Origin: Aegilops tauschii subsp. strangulata
Taxonomy: Eukaryota > Streptophyta > Magnoliopsida > Poales > Poaceae
Assembly: GCF_002575655.3 (NCBI RefSeq)
Contig: NC_053041.3
Span: 118,016,318 to 118,080,317 of the forward strand
Direction: 5' to 3'
Length of the DNA: 64,000 bases
Position 1 is the first letter of the stretch, and each line of letters opens with the position of its first letter. Positions 33,317-43,304 of the stretch are shown piece after piece. Made by a program: the position numbers and the translations under genes. The notes beneath the pieces are model-generated. The model was not told the DNA's origin. It saw only the letters and a program-made list of their open reading frames with translations, and made no database searches.

Positions 33317-35427
33317 TGAGCGTGAACGGCAGGTGCTCTGCCTTTGCATTATAGAAGAGGGAAAATGGTCCAGTTAATAGGGAAACCGGACCCGAAAACC
33401 ATACAACGCGCGGTTAATATGGGAAACCGGCAAAAAAACCACACCCAACAACTCATGGCACATCATCTGTGCCGGAAACAAGAGCCCCAGACCTAGGAAC
33501 GGAGGACATGCCTTGTATCCAACAAAGACGAACTCCGCAAACACCCACAAACTCTCTACAATGGCAGCACACCGAAGTGCATCCTGGCAACAGAAGTGGT
33601 CAAGCATTGGCCTGAACTAATGCGCGCACCGCCTCGATTACCTTCGGCGTGTGTTCCTTCTTGTACATCTGCAGATAGTGTTGCATCTTCTCATTCAGGT
33701 CTTCCTCAGATGCTTTTCCTTTGCTCTTGAGTGTTGAAACCTCTCCAAAGGCCTCTGCCCGCCTATACTCCGCGCGCTTGGCTACAGGAATGTCGCATTC
33801 TTTGTTTTTCTTGTCCAAACGGCAGCTTTGTCGCTCAAAGAGAGAAGGGGCAGCCTCTCCCACCTGCAAAACTTGCGGCGAGCTCGACACAGTGAGAGCA
33901 AGCTCTTCGAGGAACTCCCCCCACGGAGAGGAGGCTCTCCCAAGAGGCTCATCTGCACCCATCTGGATCAGCTCCTTTGAAGGCTTCCCGGTGCAAGGAG
34001 CACTGGAAGCAAGCGTCACCGAAGAGGAGACAACGGGAGGCACCTCGCCAACCAAACCATCAGGCAAGGCCACCTCAATATGCTCCATATCATTGCTCGA
34101 TGTGACTATCTCAGCAAACTTAGCTTGCTCCTCCTCACCTTGAATTACAATCTTGTGTAGAACTACATCCACCACAGGAAGAACATCTGCAGGTAGCGCC
34201 ATAGTTGCCAGAACCTCAGACGAGCACCCGGCCACTCCCGCGTCACTGACATCCTTACCATCGACAACAACAAAGGGCGCCGTCTCATCATGCTCGCACC
34301 AGGGAGGAGGCAAATCCAAAGGCGCCAAGGAAGAAGATCCCCCACCGTTCCCCATATTCCCTCCCTCTCGCACCTCAAGAGACTGATTGAAGGCCGGCAA
34401 ATCAACAAATTTGCCACTGGTAGCCTCCAGCCGCTCCAAGAGGCCCGAGACCTGGGCCGCCCAACCCTGCAAAGCAACGGCCATGTCGCGGAGGGGTTGA
34501 ACGACCTCCTCCGCACGAGCGGTAACCAAAGCCTGCAACTCGGCACGTAGCGCCTCGGTCTGAGCTGCAAAGAGGGGTTTCAGCAGCCCCAAATCAGCAG
34601 CCAAGGTCGACTCGTCGGGGTCGGACAGACCTGAACAAGGGGCGCCGGAATTGCTACAAGGGACCCCTTGGACGAGCCCAGTCGGAGCAGCAACAACAGA
34701 GGCCCACGAACGCTTCTGCAACCGCAGTGAAGGAGCTTGGGGCGGGTGTGTGGGGAGGTGAGGAGCAGCCGGCGGCAACAGGGCGCTGCGGAGATGACCA
34801 TGGCTGGCAGGGAGGTGGTCCGGACAGCCACGCTCGTGATGCCCAGAGCGGCCGCAGCCCAGGCAGGTGACAGGCCGACGACAGTCGGCGACGAAGTGGT
34901 CCTCTACCAAGCAACGGAAGCAGAGCCCATAAGCTCTCCGCTTGAAAGCGAGGGCGCGGTCGGTCTCCTTCTTGCGGGGCGGGGCAGATAGCCTCTCCAA
35001 CCTCCGGCGATGCTGGCCCCCGACCTCCACCCACCCCTTCTCCGTAGATGCCTGCGATGCGTCGGTCACCACCGGCGGCGTGAAGTTCGGGGGGAGCCGA
35101 TCTGGAGGTGGTGGCAGCTTGAGCGGAGGGAGGATCCCAGGGCAACCCTCGGAGTGCGCGCGAGAGTCCCCGTCTTCATCCTCAGCACCGGCAGTCAGCA
35201 GCTCTCGATCTGGATCGGCAGGGGAGCTAGGACGGTGGGGAGGAGTGGGGGGTTGGTGGCTGGGGAGGGATCAGAGGGGGTGTGGTTGGTGGTGGGAGAG
35301 GAGGCCATGGTTAGGGGTGGAGGACCGGAGGCGAGCTAAGCCGCCGCGGCGGCGGCGGCGGCGGAGTCGCAGGAGCTAGGTCGCGGGAGCTGAACGTATG
35401 TTTTTCATCGAGGACGATTTTTGAGCC
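33317..35427 (-). mobile_element. LINE-like retroposon, 2.1 kb
   Basis: CATGATCAACTTTT (14 bp) is duplicated at 33303-33316 and 35428-35441. The lower end, read on the minus strand, has the grass-LINE style tail GGCAGAGCACCTGCC followed by a short A-run merging with the duplication. It carries one long minus-strand frame with zinc knuckles and no reverse transcriptase, so it needed enzymes from elsewhere. Confidence 0.7.
33600..35072 (-). CDS. Zinc-knuckle protein of the LINE-like element (ORF1-like)
   Basis: The 490-aa frame has two CCHC knuckles near residues 51-64 and 70-83 (CFRCLVEDHFVADC and CLGCGRSGHHERGC), preceded by a basic segment. Then comes a long low-complexity middle and a charged C-terminus ending RALVQANA. 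Paired CCHC knuckles are typical of plant LINE ORF1 proteins, which bind the element RNA. The true start may be further upstream in another frame, since an ATG near 35309 leads only to a short frame. The frame is intact, surprising for a non-autonomous element. A Gag-like protein is an alternative, but no LTRs are seen. Confidence 0.6.
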   Translation of the reverse strand: MVTDASQASTEKGWVEVGGQHRRRLERLSAPPRKKETDRALAFKRRAYGLCFRCLVEDHFVADCRRPVTCLGCGRSGHHERGCPDHLPASHGHLRSALLPPAAPHLPTHPPQAPSLRLQKRSWASVVAAPTGLVQGVPCSNSGAPCSGLSDPDESTLAADLGLLKPLFAAQTEALRAELQALVTARAEEVVQPLRDMAVALQGWAAQVSGLLERLEATSGKFVDLPAFNQSLEVREGGNMGNGGGSSSLAPLDLPPPWCEHDETAPFVVVDGKDVSDAGVAGCSSEVLATMALPADVLPVVDVVLHKIVIQGEEEQAKFAEIVTSSNDMEHIEVALPDGLVGEVPPVVSSSVTLASSAPCTGKPSKELIQMGADEPLGRASSPWGEFLEELALTVSSSPQVLQVGEAAPSLFERQSCRLDKKNKECDIPVAKRAEYRRAEAFGEVSTLKSKGKASEEDLNEKMQHYLQMYKKEHTPKVIEAVRALVQANA

Positions 35428-37487
35428 CATGATCAACTTTTATGAGCAACTTCTTTATACTGGGCAAATCAAATGTAGGTCCATGTGGCTTCGCGACAGG
35501 GTTTGGAAACACTGCTTGTGGGTGACCATGGGATGCCCGTAGCCCCGTAGGAGAGACTAATAAACATAGCATTCAGAGAAATAATTGATTCATCACAAGT
35601 ACATGCAGTCTTTCTTTGGTCATACATGCAGTTTAATTTTTGTTGGCAGACCATTTTACTCAATTTAATTATCTTATTTTCATTTGAGAACATCTTAATG
35701 TGCAAGTGTTGGAATTCTGGTTATATTGATGTTTTTGCCGTCAGTACAACATTGCCATGTACTGATATATATGGGATAATAAGCTTCAGTGTATGAAGCT
35801 GTTGTTAACTTCTGCTCCCATCATGCACGGCGTTATCCCTTGATGTATAGCTGCACTTATTAGCAATGTGTGTCACCTGTTAGCGATGTACACAGTGATT
35901 TCTGCAATTCTTACGGGAGAGTCACCTCTGTTTAATGCACCTGTTTCAGTAGAAGCACAAGCAGCCCTCCATGAAAACTTCTACAGTTTTATGTTCACAT
36001 CACAATACAGATACACGAGTTTTTATAATTAAGTTGGGACATAAGTTTTAGTGTAGTTTCTGATTGTATCTTCAATGACTTGTTGGACAGCCGTACTTTC
36101 TAGCATATCAACCTGATACAAACTCTTACATTGTTGTACAACTGTTTCTCTAAGAAGACTCTTACATTGGTTGCAGTTGCCTGTATTTGAGTCGTATATG
36201 GTGTAGTGTAACTAGATCTAATGAATGACTTAGTAACGAATTAAGTCTTGGGACGAGTTACCAAGTATTATAAAAAGAACAAATACTAAGAAGACTAGGC
36301 CCGTAAGGGTTTGATTTTTCTGGTTTTTTCGGAATTTTTTTTTACCCCTGCCAATTGAGCGACACGTATGCACGGTGGCTTTCGTGAAGTGGTTGATCTC
36401 TTCTCTCTTGGACTGTACCTGTTTCTTCTAGAGGTGCATGGGCTTATCTTGTCTCATGTGAAAAGATGGTTTGACTGCATGGGCTGATTTTGTCTCATGT
36501 GAAAAAGAAATATTGTATGGGCTGGTATACGTGTGCTGCTGCATGGCTGATGCATGCATGCATGTGTCCACCTTTGCATGTTTGTAGTTCCAGGTTTGCA
36601 CACGTTTGTGTTCTGGGTCCTTCTTTGCTTGCCTATAAGTAGCTCCTTGTTGTGTTCTTCTCTCATGTGTACTTTTGGGTCTCCATCTCTCCTCCTGATG
36701 CTGCCCTCCAGCCTCCACCCGAGATCCCACGGCGCGCTAGCTCGCCGCTCCGGCTCGCCGGCCGGGAGGTGCGTGCAGGCTACACCATGGATTGGGAGAG
36801 CCGCATGCCATCCTCTCCTCATGGATCTTCCTCGGCTCCGGCTCCGTCCCTGGCCTCCAAGGCGGATACACGGTGGTGGCCTCCCCATGGTCCAAGGTGG
36901 CATGCCTGCAGCTGACTCTGGATAGCTTCCTACCCTGTTGCGCTCCATCCTAATCGACTCCCCTCGGTCTTCCCTAGCTTCGGCCCTGGCAGCAGGTCCC
37001 CTCCACCTGTCCCACGGCCACGGTTCCTGCCTCGCTACTTCAGTTTCAAGTTGTTCCTTGTGAAGGTACACATCGCATCTGCATTTCCTCTCCTCTGGTC
37101 TGCGTGGTTTCCTTAAACAAGTAGATGAGTTATTAGTACTACAATTTCATCAGATCTAAAGTTGGGTGCATATGCTACAAATTCTTAATCTAAGAAGAAT
37201 GTTCAGGTGTTGCGTGCAGGTCTGTGGTGAGGACACCAATTTGGGGGTCCAGCTCCTTGCGTGAATGTGCAAGGAATTTAGAACCTGCATCTTTAATATA
37301 ACATGGTATATTTATTCTTAATCTCTCCATTATGTTGTGTCCATTTTCTTGATGGAAGTAATTCTGGTTTAATTTCACATGATGTTTAAACAAATAAACA
37401 CATGATGTGCTGAATAGCTGACATACATAGGAAGTACTACATTATTCTCAGGTATTTATTGTTCCTTTTGTGATAGTTTTCTCTCTC

Positions 37488-37697
37488 CTAAAAGTAAAAT
37501 GAATCATTTTTAATCCTTTGAGCAAGGTTGCCCAAAGTAGGGCGCTCAGCCATTGAGGCATCATCAATTTCTTTAAGAAGCTTCGCAAAATCTGCTCTTA
37601 TACTAAGAAGATCTAATATAGGTTTGTTAGCCTTATAGGGTACTATATACTGAACACATGATATTAAATATACAGTAAATTGCACTGTGAAGTGAGT
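37488..37697 (-). pseudogene. Exon fragment of an unrecognised protein
   Basis: Minus-strand coding sequence ends in a stop at 37488, with a C-terminal part reading LLKEIDDASMAERPTLG then NLAQRIKND. A degraded version is recognisable at about 33260-33315, so both copies of the duplicated unit had this exon. Its upstream side is cut off by CACTA-C at 37697. It could be the last exon of the candidate gene at 43305-46014, but codon phase does not join directly and intermediate exons would be needed. I do not recognise the family. Confidence 0.35.
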
Positions 37698-37991
37698 ATC
37701 ACTAGTGCAGAACAGGCTTTTTATCATCGGTTCGTAAGGGCCTTTCGTGCCGGTTCTGCAACCGGCACTATGGAGTGGAGACTAAAGGCCCCCCTTTTAG
37801 TACCGGTTTGGCACGAACCGGCGCTAACGTGCCACCACGTGGCACGAGCCAGGCCCGGGTGCGTGTAGGACATTAGTACCGGTTGGTAGCACCAACTGGT
37901 ACTAAATGTTTGGGTGTGTTTTGGTTTTTATTTTTATTTTTTTCTTTAGTTTTGTGTTTTCATTTTAATGTAGTGATTGTTTTACATTATA

Positions 37992-38189
37992 ATGAGTTGT
38001 TAAATCATTAGGTGAAAGTACCGCAGATTAGTTTTGATTGGATGCATGTGGAACCTAGCTAAGTGATCAAGTATATGCCATATCCAGTGATCAAGTAATA
38101 TGGATATGGCATATACTTGATCACTTAGCTAGGATCCATTCAGTTGAAACTAATATGCGGTTTCTTTCATAAATGATATAATAACTCAT
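37992..38189. repeat. Foldback with a perfect 32-bp stem
   Basis: 38054-38085 and 38102-38133 are perfect inverted copies of 32 nt (CCTAGCTAAGTGATCAAG and onward) around a 16-nt loop. Pairing continues less perfectly outward to about 37992 and 38189, giving arms near 90 nt. The shape resembles a miRNA or siRNA precursor. There is no U6-type promoter next to it. Confidence 0.85.
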
Positions 38190-38410
38190 CATCATCATTG
38201 TCATATTAATATAAAAACTCTTGCATCATATCATCACCAACAACAGTATATACTAGCTAGCAAAGATATTATCAAGTTCAACATGGTCATGATATTATAA
38301 GCATTCATAACACCACAAAAGCAAATCACTCTTTGAGATTAAGTTCAGGACGAAGAACATGGACACGCATGAGAGGACAACAAGTACTAAGAGCATGATA
38401 ACTAGCTAAA

Positions 38411-39648
38411 TCACTCCTGCTGCTCTCTCTCAGGTAAAATAGCATAGAACATGTATAGCTCTTCTGATTCATCATATTGGAGCATGCAGATGAACCTGTC
38501 TCCTAATCGTGGGCTGCGCTTCTGATTGCTGCCCTCAAGTACTTCTTTGCGATTGTTAACAATTTTGCTCCAATCTTTCACTATTAAGCATTCATCGCTT
38601 TCAGAAATCCTGAATGCACTCATGTGCACTGTAGGATATCTTGGCCGTAAGCTAACAATTAACATGCGACCTTTAGTCTCGATCCACTGAGGCACAACTA
38701 TCATCGGGAGTCCCTGTTAAAGAACATCGTATAGTAATTAATATACTTAGCAATGAAAGTTCAGCTTGAAAAATAATGTATGCAAAAGATGCACTGAGGA
38801 CTAATAGTAAAAATCTTACCATCTTTCCTAAATACATGTGACCGTAGTTCAATATGATCACTATTGATCGCACGTTTTGAGTACTAAAATTTTCAAATTC
38901 AGGAAAATGATTTCTCTTAACAGCATCAAGATCCGCAAGCCATGAAACATAATGACTTATCTCCTCGCAGTTCAGTTCAGCTCCGGGACAGTAGTAGGTC
39001 CTGTCTACCAAGCGCCGGACATGTTTGCTTGAATGAAAATAAGCTGTCAATAGAAATTAGTTGTCAACTATTTTTGAATAAACAATATCAAAAACATAAA
39101 TATGGTTGAAAACTCACATAATGGTAGAACTGGAGACGTCGGCACATCGACCCAGATGTCCCTATTACCTGCAATATCATCTTCCGGACGAATATCAAAG
39201 GTGATAACCATATCAGGCTTAAATGCAAAAGCCTTGCATAGTGCTTGCCAAGTTTTGCATTCAAAATAGGTGTACGTGTCTGCACTGTATAATTTGACGT
39301 TGAAAGTATAACCAGCATGCTCGGTCTTCAGGTAAACTCTCTTTACCTTCATAGTTTCCATAGCACTGAAACCTATCTTATCCAAGACAAAAATTCTTGC
39401 ATGGCAGGGGATGCGCTAGTAGAATAGTGAAAATTTAAAATTATAAGTTGAAGCAAATGAAGCATATATAAGTCATGCTTAATTATGAAAAAAGACTTGT
39501 CATTGTGACTTACTGTATCCACTTCGAAGGTCTCATCCAGCTTGATGCTGAAGCGCCTATCATCAACAAAGAAATTTCTGTCGCACAGGCCGCGCTGGTC
39601 TTCACAGAATTCGCACTTAATGAAATCTTTTTCGTTGTCAGACGACAT
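38411..39648 (-). CDS. Four-exon cargo gene of CACTA-C, 319-aa protein
   Basis: Exons on the minus strand: 39514-39648, 39118-39415, 38820-39043 and 38411-38713. All three introns have GT-AG ends (donors GTAAGT, GTGAGT, GTAAGA; acceptors TACTAG, TTGACAG, TTAACAG), phases agree, and there is no internal stop, giving 319 aa. The N-terminus has a CX2CX6C group (Cys12, 15, 22). The middle contains CKTWQALCKAFAFKPDMV followed by ITFDIRPEDD, reminiscent of B3-type domains in pattern only. The C-terminal exon has a similar alternation. I recall related predicted proteins in Triticeae but no function. Intactness inside a transposon suggests recent capture or selection. Confidence 0.75.
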
Positions 39649-39659
39649 TTCCTATATTC

Positions 39660-40676
39660 ATATAGGTGAAACATTAAACACTTACTAGTTTTATTAATTC
39701 AACTAATTCAACTAATTCAACTACTTCTATTAGTTCAACTAGTTCTATTAATTCAACTAAGTATTTAATAAAAATAAACGTGTTCTATTAATTTTCTTAC
39801 TAAAATAAAGTAGCTAGTTCCATATAGTAATATTTTAATTAGATCATCAAATCTCAGATATCTAAATTTTCTTATTAAAAATAAACTAGTTTTATTAATT
39901 CAACTAATTCAACTAAAAATTTACTAAAAATAAACTAGTTCTATTAATTTTCTTACTAAAATATATAAAGTAGCTATATATATATATTAATATTTTAATT
40001 AGATCATCAAATCTCATATACCTAAATTTTCTTACTAAAAATAAACTAGTTCTACTAATTCAACTAGTTCAACTAAGCATTTACTAAAAATAAACTAGTT
40101 ATATTAATTCAACTAGTTTAAATAATCTCATATACCTAAATTTTCTTACTAAATAAACTAGTTATATTAATTCAACTAGTTCAAATCTCATATATATATA
40201 TACCTAATTAATATCTAGCTAATTCATCTAAAATTGTCATTAATATTTAACATCTTTTTCATATAATTCTTCTAACATTAACATTCTAACATTCTTATCT
40301 ACGTAATTTATCTAACATTAACATTCTAACATTCTTATCTACGTAATTTATCTAACATTAATCTAAACAACAGAAAACAGAAAATAAGTAAAAACAATAT
40401 GTGTGTGTGTCTGTGTGTGTATGTGTGTGTATGTGTGTGTGTACGAGCGGGTGGCGGCGGCATACGGGCGGCGGCGCGAGACGGCGATGCGACGGGGACG
40501 GCGCGACGACGAGCGGCAGGCCCGGGGCGACGGCGCGATCGAGACGGCGACGTGGTACGGGGCGGCGGGGGCGACGGCGGTGACGGCGACGACGGGCGAT
40601 GAGGGCGACGACGGTGACGGCGACGGCGCGCGGCGGGGGCGGCGAGGGCGGCGGCGATGTCGCGCGACCATGTCAA
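39660..40676 (-). other. AT-rich spacer and GC-rich leader of the cargo gene
   Basis: 39660-40380 is a tandem array of CTAGTTCTATTAATTCAACT-type units (period variable), closely resembling the CTAGTT-rich stretch at 62750-63110 in CACTA-E. 40440-40670 is a GC-rich, CGACGGCG-repetitive block preceded by a (GT)n run at 40399-40440. The layout GC leader, AT spacer, gene is shared with CACTA-E, so this is probably a first exon and intron upstream of the gene. Long frames in the GC block are low-complexity. Confidence 0.5.
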
Positions 40677-41097
40677 GTTCCAACATTTCCAGAGTTCATT
40701 TTGTAGTGATTTTCATTTTCACCGTAATTTAGCTCTCTAAATAAATCGGTAAATGACTGAAAAACAGCAAATGATGTCAGAACGTGTTGGAAATTGATGA
40801 CGTTGCTTTGAATGATGCATACTGAATGCAAAAATAAGTTGGAGTTCAAATGACTGAAAAACAGCAAATGATGTCAGAACGTGTTGGAAATTGATGAATT
40901 CGCATTGAATGGTGTGTACGGAACGTAAAAAAGTCTGGAGTTGTAATAAGTTTAAAAAAAATGAAGTGCCCATGTAACAGATGAGTTCTCGTCAGAATTC
41001 CTGATACTTCAAAAAAGATTGTCTAGTTTGTACACGAAGTGCGTCCAGTTTTTGCCGTAACACAAGAAGTCCGGAGTTGTAATAAGTTATTAAAAAT
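40677..41097. repeat. Diverged CACTA internal tandem repeat
   Basis: A block CAGCAAATGATGTCAGAACG occurs twice (about 40765 and 40862), and the unit includes TTTGTACACGAAGTGCGTCCAG. It is related to the 337-bp repeats of CACTA-A, D and E but strongly diverged. No gene. Confidence 0.7.
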
Positions 41098-41235
41098 AAA
41101 AAAGAGGCACAATGCTCGTTAATTAGCTTCAAGCCTTTTGGAATAGTGCAAACTGCACTGCACATAGCTCCGTGCATTCTACACTATTCCTCAAGGCAAG
41201 CTAAGCAACGTGCAGATGAGCATTGCGCCTCTCCT
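41098..41235 (-). ncRNA. Candidate Pol III hairpin RNA 4 (third stem class)
   Basis: The predicted start is at 41235, 21 nt after TATAAG on the minus strand; the start block here reads AGGAGAGG and is not the GAGCTCC of the others. The stem pairs 41172-41231 with 41104-41158: GAGGCGCAATGCTC with its near-perfect complement (one G-U), then TTAGCTT, GCCTT, GGAATAGTG and TGCAC segments separated by bulges, with a 13-nt loop. T6 follows immediately (A6 on plus, 41098-41103). The stem sequence is unrelated to the other two classes. Confidence 0.62.
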
Positions 41236-41256
41236 TCATCGTCTCTGCACTCAGGG

Positions 41257-41299
41257 CTTATAAACCGCTCCTAGTGCCTCTCTCTTCGCGAGGTGGGAC
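41257..41299 (-). promoter_or_regulatory. U6-type Pol III promoter (cassette 4)
   Basis: Minus strand: GTCCCACCTCG (41289-41299), exactly 26 nt, TATAAG (41257-41262). It abuts the right subterminal repeats of CACTA-C. Confidence 0.82.
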
Positions 41300-41319
41300 T
41301 AAAAAACAGCTTACTAAGA

Positions 41320-41569
41320 AACTATAGTACCGGTTCATGGCACGAACCGGTACTAAAGGTGCCCGTGGGGCCACAGCCTGACCACAACCTGACGCAGCAT
41401 CATTAGTACCGGTTCGTGACACGAACCGGTACAAAAGGTTGCTCACGAACTGGTACTAATGATCTCCGCCCGCCTAGCAGTTGGAATCGGCACTAATGGA
41501 CACATTAGTGCCGGCTCAAAATCAAACCGGCATTAATGTGCTTCACATTTGACCCTTTTTCTACTAGTG
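41320..41569. repeat. Right subterminal repeats of CACTA-C
   Basis: Units of TACCGGTTCRTGRCACGAACCGGTA-type sequence (consensus, shorter in each copy) end in TTTTTCTACTAGTG. Confidence 0.88.
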
Positions 41570-41572
41570 TAT

Positions 41573-43304
41573 GTATATATTATCCACACAGCTAGCTTCT
41601 CTTGGGACTCAACTACAAATCCCATGTCAGACGTTTTAGAACCTACAAGCGAGGAATGCTCCAGATGCAGAATTCAAAACAGACTGCGAAAATCTTAGCG
41701 ATATATGCTAGGACCTGATGGCAAACGCATATACATAAAAGATGACGAATACCCACCTACAGTTTTTAATCCCATGTCAGACGGCAACTTTGATGTGAAA
41801 AGAAATTGAAGGAGTATGTGTTTAGGAGTCGAAAGAAATCCCAGTGGTATTTATGTGTTTAGGAGTACCAAAAGAAATGACAGTGGAATTTTCTTTCATG
41901 AAAAATAAGAACGAAAATCTGTACTGATAGCTGCTTAGAGTTTTGAAGATCATTCTTTCATGCAAAGTGCCTCCACTTTGTAAACATCAACCTATGTGTA
42001 TTGATTTACACATAACATCTATTTTTTTATCTGATCAAACATGTACCCCTTCTGTAATGCTTATAATTTCTATGAACACATCCAAGTTAATGATAGCATT
42101 GACTTTATTTTTGTTTCCTGCAGCTTACTGAAGCTGAACCTGAGCTGCTGCTTAATTACTGAACCTGATGAATACGAAGCCACTCAGACAGAGCTGCAGT
42201 GTTGTGGCTATTTGAGATTCATGGGGTTAAGAGGATATGTGAGAAGGAAAAGGATTCTGAGCTATGAGTAGAAACTAGCAACACTCAACTGTAGCAAAAC
42301 ATTTGCAGCTTCGGTGTAAGACTGAATCTTCTGATGATGATTAGCTCTTTTGGTGTTTGGCTGTGACGACTACTATATTACACATATGAAGCCTTAAAAA
42401 AGTGGAAAAGATTGTACACCTACTAGGGTTTGATCTTTTCTTAGCCAAAGAAAATAGCCTTTTGTGTTTCCAAAACTATTCCTATTCTAGAAAGCCCTTT
42501 CAGAACTACAACTGTAGTAAAACAAAAATTGATCTTTGGCTGTAACTATTACCGCTAGGATCTTCTTACATTGCATAACCTACACTCATGCATGTCGACA
42601 TAAAAAGAGCATAAGCTCTAACCAAATTTGATCGATTCTAAATAGTTTGTTAAGCTGAGAACTTATTTGCTTGATTTTTTCTGTTTGTTGTTGTTGTAAA
42701 CTAATAATTATTTAATAGTCATCAGATCGTTTGCATATGCGGCGAGGAGTTAGTGTTTCACCACTGCTCTATTCTAATGAAAGCTGAGATGCGATCTTTT
42801 TTAGTATTAGTTTCACATGATGCACCCATTTCTGCCTGTTCCTTTCAGTGATAAGAATTTTGAACTACAAACTGGATACAAAATGACACCGAGTGATGTA
42901 AAATTACCCATTATTTCTATGCCAAGAAAGCAAAATAGTTGATGGTGGCAAGAAGCCCTGAACCATCAATGTGCTATTACTGAACAAGATGATATCTATT
43001 TGGATAAGTTTAGAGCTGGAAATGTTTATATTCTATTAAAGGTTTTTCGCTATAACATTTCTGTTGTCAAGAGATGAGCCCTAACAGGTTCTGAATAGGT
43101 ACGTGGATGATCTTGAAATACCTAGATGATTATTCTTTAAATACCTGGATGATTAATTATTCCGCATAAACAAAGTCACATTGTCATTTTAACACAAGAA
43201 GCAAGTATCGTTCCATAATAGAAGTAGCTACTGTTTGCACTGAGTAGCAAATTCATAGTTATTGGCCATCAAGAAAAGCAAACACCCATGCCGATGAGAT
43301 ATAC
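41573..43304. other. Non-repetitive sequence, no supported gene
   Basis: A plus-strand stretch at 42122-42271 follows a good acceptor (TTTCCTGCAG) and stays open, but no partner exon or known motif was found. The rest is AT-rich with no terminal repeats. It probably belongs to an intron or flank of the candidate gene at 43305-46014. Confidence 0.35.

Larger units (their letters stand above)
31403..37697. repeat. Two diverged copies of a gene-like unit
   Basis: A 28-bp sequence beginning TACTAAGAAGACTAGG occurs at 31403 and 36284 in the same orientation, followed by related sequence. A second shared landmark, AGGTTG...CTCAGCCA, is at about 33270 and 37526. Each copy has a GC-rich, exon-like block ending in a GT donor context (32340-32401 and 36960-37065). 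The order of landmarks suggests a tandem or dispersed duplication of one gene-bearing segment. The first copy is interrupted by a LINE-like retroposon. No complete frame is supported. Confidence 0.5.
37700..41569 (-). mobile_element. CACTA-C, 3.9-kb CACTA carrying a cargo gene
   Basis: The ends are CACTAGTGCAGAACAGGC and, reversed, CACTAGTAGAAAAAGGG, with TAT on both sides (37697-37699, 41570-41572). Its subterminal units read TAGTACCGGTT rather than TAGTCCCGGTT. It contains a strong foldback, a four-exon minus-strand gene, an AT-rich spacer, a GC-rich leader and one hairpin-RNA cassette facing inward from the right end. There is no transposase, so it is non-autonomous. Confidence 0.94.
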
